From NCBI GenBank assembly GCA_002409595.1, contig DHNQ01000004.1, forward strand, positions 7,977 through 71,976: DNA of 64,000 nucleotides. Reading direction: 5' to 3'. Within the stretch, counting starts at the first letter, position 1. Every line of letters begins with the position of its first letter. Below the pieces are notes generated by a model. The model was not told where the DNA came from and did no database searches. It worked only from the letters and a program-made list of their open reading frames with translations. The DNA is from Dysgonomonas sp. UBA5412. Its GTDB lineage: Bacteria; Bacteroidota; Bacteroidia; Bacteroidales; Dysgonomonadaceae. A program made the translations under genes and the position numbers. Shown one piece after another: positions 54,859-62,755 of this stretch.

Positions 54859-55698
54859 TTAAGAATAACTGTAATATTCGATTAGTCCGTCCATCGGAGA
54901 TTGAGATATATTGCCGATGCTGATATTTAGCTCGCTGCCTATTTGCTGCAATATGTCTTGGTAATAATATGCTACCGATCCGGTGAAGTGTATCTCATTG
55001 TTTCTATAATCGTATTGCATAACATTTTTCACAAAGAAGTCTTTCAAAGCATTGTAAACTAATGTTCTGACACTTTGGTCTTCTATATGACGCACGATAA
55101 AAGGAGAAAGGCTTGCCAAGAAACGGTTTGCTAATGGTTGCCGATACACTCTATCGAGGATGTCGGCAGGAGTAAGATTGTATTCCGAAAGAAATTTTTC
55201 TTTCAACCCTTCTGTTAGTTGGTTTTTCAGACATGCCCCAACAAATAGCCTGCCCAAAACAGCGCCACTACCTTCATCACCCAAAATGTAGCCTAAAGGG
55301 GATACATTGTCGGCAATCTTTTCGCCATCATAATAGCAAGAGTTAGACCCTGTGCCCAATATACATGCTATTCCAGCCTTTCTGCCACATAAGCCTATTG
55401 CTGCGGCTAACAGATCGCTGTTTATTTCTATCTGCGAAGCCGGGATATGTTTGTATATGCCTTTTCTTACAATTTCGTTTTTCTCAGCATTGGCACAGCC
55501 CGCACCGAAAAAATGGATCTCGTTGATGTGATGGTTGCCGAGTGCTGGCAGAAGATTGTTGTGTATTTCCATACTGATTTCTTCTTCTGTACAGAAAAAA
55601 GGGTTTATTCCCTTAGTCACTATCTTTTTTAGTTCCAGTCCTTTGTCTACCAGCCGCCAATCTACTTTGGTAGAACCTCCGTCTGCAAGTAATATCAT
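54859..55698 (-). CDS. MurK-like N-acetylmuramate/N-acetylglucosamine kinase (BadF/BadG family)
   Basis: This is a 279-residue sugar kinase with the BadF/BadG ATPase plan: DGGSTKVDWRLVD (phosphate-1), ACILGTGSNSCYYDGE and GYILGDEGSGAVLG. Phosphate-2 is GTGSNS and the adenosine motif follows near FTGSVAYYY. It phosphorylates MurNAc or GlcNAc at O6 for MurQ; kinases of this type in Tannerella forsythia act on MurNAc. It sits between murQ and namZ. Confidence 0.88.
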   Translation of the reverse strand: MILLADGGSTKVDWRLVDKGLELKKIVTKGINPFFCTEEEISMEIHNNLLPALGNHHINEIHFFGAGCANAEKNEIVRKGIYKHIPASQIEINSDLLAAAIGLCGRKAGIACILGTGSNSCYYDGEKIADNVSPLGYILGDEGSGAVLGRLFVGACLKNQLTEGLKEKFLSEYNLTPADILDRVYRQPLANRFLASLSPFIVRHIEDQSVRTLVYNALKDFFVKNVMQYDYRNNEIHFTGSVAYYYQDILQQIGSELNISIGNISQSPMDGLIEYYSYS

Positions 55699-55763
55699 AG
55701 TTTTTAATAATTTTCTTTATTCAATTATACCTAATTGCCTTATCTCTTAAATCTAATAACCGT

Positions 55764-56999
55764 CTATTTATATAAATAATATTTCTTTGATAATCTTTTA
55801 AATGGTTCTGTATCTTTATACCAAAAATCTTTTATATCATCGAAACGGTTATTCTTTGCAAAGGTAAGTCTTACGTAGTCACTTCCGCACACTTGGTCGA
55901 ACATTCTGTAACGCTTTTCGTCAGCATTGTCAAATATGGCTTTGTCGGGATATAAAGTTGCAATTTGCTGCATGACATAGAATTGAATTTCCGACAAGCG
56001 AGCTTTTTCATAATTCATTATATGTACTTGTACTCCCTGCAATTGTTTGCCTTGACCGACCGAATAGAACGGGCGAAGGTGTATCGGTCTGAAATACAAC
56101 CCGGGCAGATGTAGACTGTTGAGACTGACAGACAAATCGTCGGCATTAATCCATTCGGCAGCAAACATTTGAAAAGGAATTGTATAACCGACTCCTATCG
56201 ACATATATCCTAGTTCACCTAATATACCCGATACCGGATAAAAAAAGGAGGATATGGGTTGAGGTATATGCGGAGAGGATGGTATCCATTGTAGGCCTGT
56301 TTGGTCGTATGTCATTTTACGCTTCCAACCTTTCATCTTCACTACTTGCAGCTTACATTTGTTTTTCAACATACCTTCACCATTGAGGAGTAAAGCCAAT
56401 TCGCCGCAGGTAAGTCCATACACATAAGGGATCGGGTATTGGCTTACGAATGATGTGAATTTATCTTCTACCAACCCTCCTTCGACTTTAATACCTCCAA
56501 GCGGATTTGGTCTGTCCAATACCATAAATTCCACATTGTTGGCTGCTGCAGCTTCCATAGCCAGCCCCATTGTACTTATATAGGTAAATGAACGGCATCC
56601 TATATCTTGTATGTCATACACCAATACATCTATATCTTTCAGCATGTCTGCCGTAGGTGATTTTGTTTTTCCGTGTAATGAGTAAACCGTTAGACCTGTG
56701 CGTTCATCAATTGTATTTTCTACGTTGTCGCCTGCGTGTGCATCTCCGCGAACGCCATGTTCAGGTGCGAATAATGATACTAGTCGTATGTTTTTTGCCT
56801 CGTGCAATATATCTATTGTCGACTTCATATTGTTGTCTACACCCGTGGGGTTGGTTATCAATCCTACACGCTTACCTTCCAGTTGTTTGAAGCCTTGTTC
56901 TTTCAACACTTCAATACCTGTTTTTATCCTGATCTTTTGTGCGAAAGAAAAAGAGCACAAGAGAGTAAGTGCGGATAATATGATGATAAATCTTTTCAT
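55764..56999 (-). CDS. namZ: Exo-beta-N-acetylmuramidase NamZ (DUF1343, GH171)
   Basis: This is a 411-residue protein with a signal peptide (LTLLCSFSFAQ). The DUF1343 blocks are GKRVGLITNPTGVD, LFAPEHGVRG, LVYDIQDIGCRSFTYISTM and FMVLDRPNPLGG; the GH171 carboxylates lie in the EHG and DIQD blocks. It removes terminal MurNAc from the non-reducing end of peptidoglycan fragments in the periplasm. Two bases separate it from ampG. Confidence 0.93.
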   Translation of the reverse strand: MKRFIIILSALTLLCSFSFAQKIRIKTGIEVLKEQGFKQLEGKRVGLITNPTGVDNNMKSTIDILHEAKNIRLVSLFAPEHGVRGDAHAGDNVENTIDERTGLTVYSLHGKTKSPTADMLKDIDVLVYDIQDIGCRSFTYISTMGLAMEAAAANNVEFMVLDRPNPLGGIKVEGGLVEDKFTSFVSQYPIPYVYGLTCGELALLLNGEGMLKNKCKLQVVKMKGWKRKMTYDQTGLQWIPSSPHIPQPISSFFYPVSGILGELGYMSIGVGYTIPFQMFAAEWINADDLSVSLNSLHLPGLYFRPIHLRPFYSVGQGKQLQGVQVHIMNYEKARLSEIQFYVMQQIATLYPDKAIFDNADEKRYRMFDQVCGSDYVRLTFAKNNRFDDIKDFWYKDTEPFKRLSKKYYLYK

Positions 57000-57001
57000 A
57001 T

Positions 57002-58873
57002 CTATTCTTCTGTTACTTCTTTATTTTTTGCTTTGCCATAGCTCGGATCAATTTTTAATAGTGCTACTGCGATGATAGGAACTACGGAGCATATCATCAC
57101 CCAGATAAAGAAATGGTTGTATCCCAGTTGTTCTTGCAACCATCCGGCAAACATGCCCGGAAGCATCATCCCCAATGCCATAAAGCCTGTACAGATGGCG
57201 TAATGAGCCGTTTTTTGCTCTCCGTCCGAATAATACATAAGGTATAGCATATAGGCTGTAAACCCGAATCCATATCCAAACTGTTCGATAAATACACAGA
57301 TATTTATTATTATCAGATTATCGGTTTGCGAGAAACTCAGATATAGGAATGTGGCAATTGTTAGCAACATACTCAGTGTCATTGGCCACAACCAGCGTCT
57401 AAGACCTCCGCGTGCTGCCGCAAAGCCTCCGATTATACCACCTAGTGTTAACCCGATAATGCCGACAGTGCCATATACCAATCCTACTTCACCGGTTGTT
57501 AAACCTAGTCCTCCTACATCTTTAGGGTCGATGAGGAACGGATTTATCAATTTCAGTAATTGTGCTTCCGAAAAACGATAAGTAAGCATAAAGAATATAG
57601 CCGCTGCGGCTTGTGGTTTCTTGAAGAAAGACTTGAACGTCTCGGTAAACTCGCTTAGTATAGAAGCCGCAGTTACGTGTGCATGTGCTTTGTCCGAATC
57701 GGGTTTTGGCAATGCAACTCTGTGGTAGAAACTAAAGAATAGAAATAAACCTGCCAAGACAAAGAATGTGATAGACCATGCGAAAGGAATATTACCCGAC
57801 AGCCCTTTGTATTCCGCATTGCTGCTTTCTGTTAGCTTAGGGTCTATCTGGAATACCATATAAGCCGATTTGTCCCAATTTGACGCATTGAAGGTCAACC
57901 GATCTCCTTGTAATAGGGATATACTGTTATCTCCTCTATTCATAGTGGTGTTCAGCACCATCTCTTTGTCTTGCTCGGGTTGTTTTGATAATCTGACTGC
58001 AACAACACCTATATTTCCGGTATGGTCTGATTCGGCTACAAAACGCTTCTCTCCGAATGTGTTTTTTATCCAGTTTCCAAACGGAGCAGATATATGCGAA
58101 GTCCACCAGCTTTCACCGGCTTTATCTTCTCCATCTTTTGTTTCAGCTTCTTTTACTACAAATCCATTCTCATGGTTGAGTGCAGATACATTATCCAGAA
58201 ACAGTTGTAAACTATCTTTATTAACACCATGCGTACCTATCTGAACAACCTCTTTGTCTGTAACAAAGTGGATTTCTCCTTCCTGAAACAATGTATTTTC
58301 TATTTGAGGGAGTACAAATGTCGATTGAGTATATCGAGGGGATGCATCTATGTTTATTTTGACCGGTTCACTTCCCGATGTACTTTCGAGAAATCCTGCA
58401 AGAATAATCAATATACCTTGTCCCATGATCGTAGCCACACGGTAAAATGTGCTTCGAATACCTACATACATCGCCTGCTGATTGGTATCTAGTCCAAGCA
58501 TATAAAAGCCATCGGCGGCAATGTCGTGCGTTGCCGAACTAAATGCTAACAACCAGAAAAAAGCCAGAGTTGCCTGAAAGAAAAAGGGTAGGGGGATGGT
58601 AAACGCAATACCGGCAAACCCGGCACCGATCAATAATTGCATAGTTACAATCCACCAACGTTTCGTTTTCAGCAAATCTACAAATGGGCTCCAAAATGGT
58701 TTTATAACCCAAGGCAAGTAAAGCCAACTTGTATATAATGCAATATCGGTATTCGAAATACCCATTCGCTTGTACATGATCACCGAGATGGTCATTACGG
58801 CAACATATGGTAGTCCTTCGGCCAGATATAGTGAGGGAATCCAAGCCCACGGTGATTTTTTCTTTTCTTTCAT
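57002..58873 (-). CDS. ampG: AmpG-type muropeptide permease with a large insert
   Basis: This is a 623-residue MFS protein starting at the ATG at 58873 (MKEKKKSPWAWIPSLYLAEG); a longer frame to 58933 is unlikely. The start SLYLAEGLPYVAV, then SPFVDLLKTKRWWI and ATHDIAADGFYML are AmpG blocks. Between helices 6 and 7 (about residues 163-335) lies a soluble insert of about 170 residues, which E. coli AmpG does not have. The C-terminal half (AAAIFFMLTYRFSEAQ, GLGLTTGEVGLVYG) is normal. It imports muropeptides or amino sugars. Confidence 0.9.
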   Translation of the reverse strand: MKEKKKSPWAWIPSLYLAEGLPYVAVMTISVIMYKRMGISNTDIALYTSWLYLPWVIKPFWSPFVDLLKTKRWWIVTMQLLIGAGFAGIAFTIPLPFFFQATLAFFWLLAFSSATHDIAADGFYMLGLDTNQQAMYVGIRSTFYRVATIMGQGILIILAGFLESTSGSEPVKINIDASPRYTQSTFVLPQIENTLFQEGEIHFVTDKEVVQIGTHGVNKDSLQLFLDNVSALNHENGFVVKEAETKDGEDKAGESWWTSHISAPFGNWIKNTFGEKRFVAESDHTGNIGVVAVRLSKQPEQDKEMVLNTTMNRGDNSISLLQGDRLTFNASNWDKSAYMVFQIDPKLTESSNAEYKGLSGNIPFAWSITFFVLAGLFLFFSFYHRVALPKPDSDKAHAHVTAASILSEFTETFKSFFKKPQAAAAIFFMLTYRFSEAQLLKLINPFLIDPKDVGGLGLTTGEVGLVYGTVGIIGLTLGGIIGGFAAARGGLRRWLWPMTLSMLLTIATFLYLSFSQTDNLIIINICVFIEQFGYGFGFTAYMLYLMYYSDGEQKTAHYAICTGFMALGMMLPGMFAGWLQEQLGYNHFFIWVMICSVVPIIAVALLKIDPSYGKAKNKEVTEE

Positions 58874-58907
58874 GCTTCCTTTTTTAAGATTGCAGATTGA
58901 TTTATTA

Positions 58908-60203
58908 TTAATACAGTTTTTCCAGACTCGCACCTACATAGTAGTGCAATAGAATTTTGTCGTAAGAATATCCTTTTTCGCCCATAACGGCTGCCCCGAT
59001 CTGACAAAGCCCAACACCATGTCCCCAGCCTGCTCCTGTTAGAATAAACTTATCTCCGTCTTTCTTTATTGTAAATGCAGAACTGTACAGATGCGATGTA
59101 GAGAGTACTCGGCGTATTTCCAGTTCTTTACCTATAATCAGAGTTTTCTTCGAACCTACTATCTTTAGCTTTACAAGGCGAGCAGATGTACCTCTTTCTA
59201 CGGGGATAAGTTCCTGTATGAGACCGAAATCTATACCCGAACGTTTAAGTACTAAAGCCGATAGCTCGTCTTGCGTATAAGTTACTGTCCAACGATAAAA
59301 GTCGGAGGTTTCCTGATCGTAGTTGTTAAGTACCTGACCTAATATCTTTTTATCTTGTGTGTTACAGAAAGCTGACGGTCGCGACTGTATCCATTTCACA
59401 GATTCGGCTTCTATGGTAAGATCGGGTACATTGCTACTATCTACATCATCCCTCAGTTTAACGAGGTAAGGAAACTTAATGTCTTCCCAGCAATTCTGAA
59501 ATTCTTCTACCACACCGCCGCAGCATTTCGAGAAACGTGCATCGCAAATCTTATTTTCTGATTCCAATACCTGTCCGCGTGTTTCTTCTATTGCTTGCTT
59601 TACAGTTTGTATATTTGCTGAGGCACGAGTTATGCCCTGATAGCGCTGGCAATGGTCGTCGGCACATACATCAAAGTCTGTATGGTCTTCACGGTCGTAC
59701 CAACGGATCAGTTCGTCTTCCGTTTCGGTAAATGTAGAGTATTTTTCTTTGCTTGCTATTATTTCTTTGTTCTTCTCTATTTGTGCCAGAAGCCAGCTAC
59801 GCGAAATGACGGCATGAGCCTTTAGTAATTCGAGCGAAGCAGTTGCACTCATCTCGGAAGATATTACGCTGGTCAAGTAATCTTCTACATTTATTAGGTT
59901 GATTGCTGTAATGAGTTCGTTTCTTTCTATTAGTTTCAATGCTCCCTGAAACTGTTGATCTTCTTTTCGTTCCCAATGGAAATTGATACCTATAACTACA
60001 TCTTTCAACGTAAATGCAGCATTATTGTCTGATGGTTCGAAAGATAATTCATCATACAGATTGCCATTCCATAGTATTTTCCCATCCTGCAGCGATACGT
60101 TGTTGTCGCCTGTGATCTCTTTTCCATCACAGGTATATCGGTTGTTGAGAGCAAAGCTTATTTCTTTGCTCCAAAGTATTCCAATACTTACTTTTGGTTC
60201 CAT
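58908..60203 (-). CDS. SpoIID/LytB-domain protein without a signal peptide
   Basis: This is a 431-residue protein with the SpoIID lytic-transglycosylase domain: the catalytic Glu region SVISSEMSATASLELLKAHAVISRSW, a Cys/His zinc-like cluster (VCADDHCQRYQG, FSKCCGG) and the terminal GAGWGHGVGLCQIGA. The N-terminus (MEPKVSIGILWSKEI) has no signal peptide or anchor, so it would act in the cytoplasm, unlike Bacillus SpoIID. It lies between DUF4922 and ampG with 3- and 34-base gaps. Confidence 0.88.
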   Translation of the reverse strand: MEPKVSIGILWSKEISFALNNRYTCDGKEITGDNNVSLQDGKILWNGNLYDELSFEPSDNNAAFTLKDVVIGINFHWERKEDQQFQGALKLIERNELITAINLINVEDYLTSVISSEMSATASLELLKAHAVISRSWLLAQIEKNKEIIASKEKYSTFTETEDELIRWYDREDHTDFDVCADDHCQRYQGITRASANIQTVKQAIEETRGQVLESENKICDARFSKCCGGVVEEFQNCWEDIKFPYLVKLRDDVDSSNVPDLTIEAESVKWIQSRPSAFCNTQDKKILGQVLNNYDQETSDFYRWTVTYTQDELSALVLKRSGIDFGLIQELIPVERGTSARLVKLKIVGSKKTLIIGKELEIRRVLSTSHLYSSAFTIKKDGDKFILTGAGWGHGVGLCQIGAAVMGEKGYSYDKILLHYYVGASLEKLY

Positions 60204-60206
60204 ATA

Positions 60207-61148
60207 TTATTGTATTTTCTTTATTTCTTGAATGATAGACTGCATCTTCGTGTCGTCTATACAAATTTCTTTGAGTATAGTTTCTATGTCTTTTTCCGTT
60301 ATTTTCAGGAAATCTTTTTCAAGAGGGGTAATAAATACACCTCCCAAATCTACCGAAGCCGGACTTATTAGCAAATTATCATCACCTTCGGCATAGAAGC
60401 AATCGGGGCGATGTTTTGCTCTGGGGAATACAGCGATATACCATTCATTCTGTTCATACCATGCAACAATGTTCATCATAGGTTCTTTATCATCATCCTT
60501 CATGTCGAGCATTGTGTACAATTGCTTGAAGAACGAAACCGCCTGATCTTTATCAGAAGCCTGCAATAGGAAAAAGTTACGTAAGTATTCTGTTATGGCA
60601 TATACTGTTATACCTTCTTTCGAATATATTGTCTCTTTAGATATTCGGTTTATGTCTTTTTCGATAGGAAAAAAAACCTTTACCCCTGCCTGAAAGTGAG
60701 CATGGTCGGGAGCAGATGCTCCACATTTAGGACCATTGTAGAATATGGTATTATCATCTATTTCTCTTGCCAGATCGAGCATGTCTCCAAATCTGTCGAG
60801 TATAAGTTGGTCAGTGTGCTGGTATGTGGGTATAGTAAAATGTTCGGGGAAGATAGGAAAAGGGTTGACTAACACCTGATAAGCACTTCCAAACGGAGCT
60901 CCTTTCTGCTCGGAGGGTAGATTTGCCGGACACAAGAAGCATTTACGCTCTTGTATAGACTTTGCATCTACTTTAGCTGCAGACGATTGTATACGTGCCG
61001 GATTGAACTGCACTCTTATCGAATACTTTCCGAAATCGAAATCTTTTGACTTTACATTTTTCAACGCTTCGTAATTAGCTTTTGCTTGTGGCCAATTTTC
61101 TAACTGATCGGTGAATAATGCCTTTATATCTTGTGATAAAATACCCAT
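60207..61148 (-). CDS. DUF4922 protein with a GalT-like nucleotidyl-transfer site
   Basis: This is a 313-residue cytoplasmic protein. It has a C70-x-x-C73 pair (KCFLCPANL), NPFPIFPEHF (95-104) and CGASAPDHAHFQAG (142-155), an H-x-H-x-Q site (H149, H151, Q153) that lines up with the HPHGQ of galactose-1-phosphate uridylyltransferase, where the second His is the nucleophile. So it belongs to the HIT/GalT-type superfamily and probably transfers or cleaves a nucleotide on a sugar phosphate. The substrate is unknown. It sits 3 bases upstream of the SpoIID-like gene. Confidence 0.82.
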   Translation of the reverse strand: MGILSQDIKALFTDQLENWPQAKANYEALKNVKSKDFDFGKYSIRVQFNPARIQSSAAKVDAKSIQERKCFLCPANLPSEQKGAPFGSAYQVLVNPFPIFPEHFTIPTYQHTDQLILDRFGDMLDLAREIDDNTIFYNGPKCGASAPDHAHFQAGVKVFFPIEKDINRISKETIYSKEGITVYAITEYLRNFFLLQASDKDQAVSFFKQLYTMLDMKDDDKEPMMNIVAWYEQNEWYIAVFPRAKHRPDCFYAEGDDNLLISPASVDLGGVFITPLEKDFLKITEKDIETILKEICIDDTKMQSIIQEIKKIQ

Positions 61149-61167
61149 AAATAATCATTTTTTAGAA

Positions 61168-61205
61168 TAGAAACCGGTCTTGTATGGCTGAAAAACCGGT
61201 TTCTA
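61168..61205 (-). terminator. Hairpin between the glycosyltransferase and DUF4922 genes
   Basis: TAGAAACCGGT (61168-61178) pairs with ACCGGTTTCTA (61195-61205), a perfect 11-bp stem. The U-run after it is weak, so it may terminate partly or stabilise the mRNA. Confidence 0.55.
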
Positions 61206-61237
61206 TACTTTAGTAATGTGTTTAATTATCGAAATGC

Positions 61238-62695
61238 TTACTTACTCTTGTTTAGGGCAATACGAGCCTCTAATTCCCAAGTTCTGATTCTGTCTTTATA
61301 TGTATTATGTGCATTCATTTTCACTATGTCGAGCGATGCATCTGAGTTGTCGTCCCAACGGCGGCACAGGTAAAGAACATCGTAGATACGTCCTATCTGA
61401 TATTCGCGCGAGAAGTATAAGCCCAAGGCATAATCTTCTCCATAGCTTGTATTAGGTACTTTAATTTCTCTCAGCACCGGAGTGTAGAAAGCTCGTGGTG
61501 CTCCTAATCCATTAATACGTAATGCATTGTTGCACCCATTTTCAGGAGTCCATTCTTTGTGGTCGATAATGCCCGGAGGTATTATTTTCATATCGAAGTC
61601 GGTAAGCATATATGTACCTACTACCATCGCACAGTTTTGCTCATAGAAAGCATCTACTATCTTTTGCAATGTGTTTTCGTCAGAATATACGTCATCACTA
61701 TCTAACTGTACGGCAAATTTTCCACATTTAGCATTTGCTACACCTGCATTCCAGCATCCGCCGATACCTAATTCTTTGTTTTGAGGGATGATGTGTACCA
61801 AACGTTCGTCTGAGGCAAATGTATCAATGGCTTCTGTTGTGCCATCGGTAGAATAGTTGTCGACAACAATGAGGTTGAATTTGAAATTTGTTTTCTGATT
61901 CAATACTGATTTTATAGCATCTTTAATCGTGCGGATACGGTTGCGTACTGGGATAATAACAGATGCTTCGTATTCGAAATCAGATTTGTCGAATTCTACT
62001 TTTTTGAACTGAGGTGCTAGGTATCCGCCTATTTTCTTTAGATGGTCTGTACAAGCCAATTCCATTTCTATTTGTACTTCCCTGTTTTTGGGGTCTACAT
62101 AGTCGAATACTTTTTCACCGCTTTTGCGTGTATCATTTTCTACTTCAGTGTAGAGATATTCGTTGATATGAACCAAATCTGAATGTTGTGAAACTTTCAG
62201 GCGAAGATCATATATTCCGGCAAATTTGTAAGCGGTATCCATTTTGGCTACAGCTTTTTTCAATTCTTCTGTCTTATATACAAGTACCGATCCGAAATTG
62301 AAATCGTCGCGTAAGCTTCCTTTCTGATAAGCAATGACAGGGCTATTTTTCTTTTCTTCATCGCTAGCCTGATAGTGATCAGCATACACTAGCCCGGCAT
62401 TAGAATCTTTGGCTATTTGCAGCATACGTTCAAGGGCAAACATACCAAGTCGCAATTCATCCGGTTTGGTATATATAAGAGTATATGCTGTATCTGCCTT
62501 TTCTGCTATTTTCTTGATGGTGGCTGTAGAACGCAGTGAATCTATTTCTATTACCTCACATCCATCTATTTTATCATTACAGTTATTGTCTGTCAATAGG
62601 TAAATATGGTTTACTAATATAGATTCGCGTAGTGAAGCGATTGTATTTTCTACTTGTCGGCTACTTTGAAATGGTATAAAACAGTTTATTTTCAT
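61238..62695 (-). CDS. Family 2 glycosyltransferase with two GT-A-like domains
   Basis: This is a 485-residue cytoplasmic protein. The second half is a normal GT2: EASVIIPVRNRIRTIKDAIKS, LIVVDNYSTDGTTEAID and the metal DxD FAVQLDSDDVYSDEN. The first half (about 1-225, INCFIPFQSSRQVENTIASL) is a divergent GT-A domain without a clear DxD. No membrane segment is present. The acceptor is unknown. Its place between the secreted Fn3 protein and DUF4922 links it to the salvage cluster. Confidence 0.85.
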   Translation of the reverse strand: MKINCFIPFQSSRQVENTIASLRESILVNHIYLLTDNNCNDKIDGCEVIEIDSLRSTATIKKIAEKADTAYTLIYTKPDELRLGMFALERMLQIAKDSNAGLVYADHYQASDEEKKNSPVIAYQKGSLRDDFNFGSVLVYKTEELKKAVAKMDTAYKFAGIYDLRLKVSQHSDLVHINEYLYTEVENDTRKSGEKVFDYVDPKNREVQIEMELACTDHLKKIGGYLAPQFKKVEFDKSDFEYEASVIIPVRNRIRTIKDAIKSVLNQKTNFKFNLIVVDNYSTDGTTEAIDTFASDERLVHIIPQNKELGIGGCWNAGVANAKCGKFAVQLDSDDVYSDENTLQKIVDAFYEQNCAMVVGTYMLTDFDMKIIPPGIIDHKEWTPENGCNNALRINGLGAPRAFYTPVLREIKVPNTSYGEDYALGLYFSREYQIGRIYDVLYLCRRWDDNSDASLDIVKMNAHNTYKDRIRTWELEARIALNKSK

Positions 62696-62755
62696 TTTTA
62701 TGTCGATTTATAGTGTTACTAATTGTTGTTGTATATCAGATAGTTATATTTTGCT

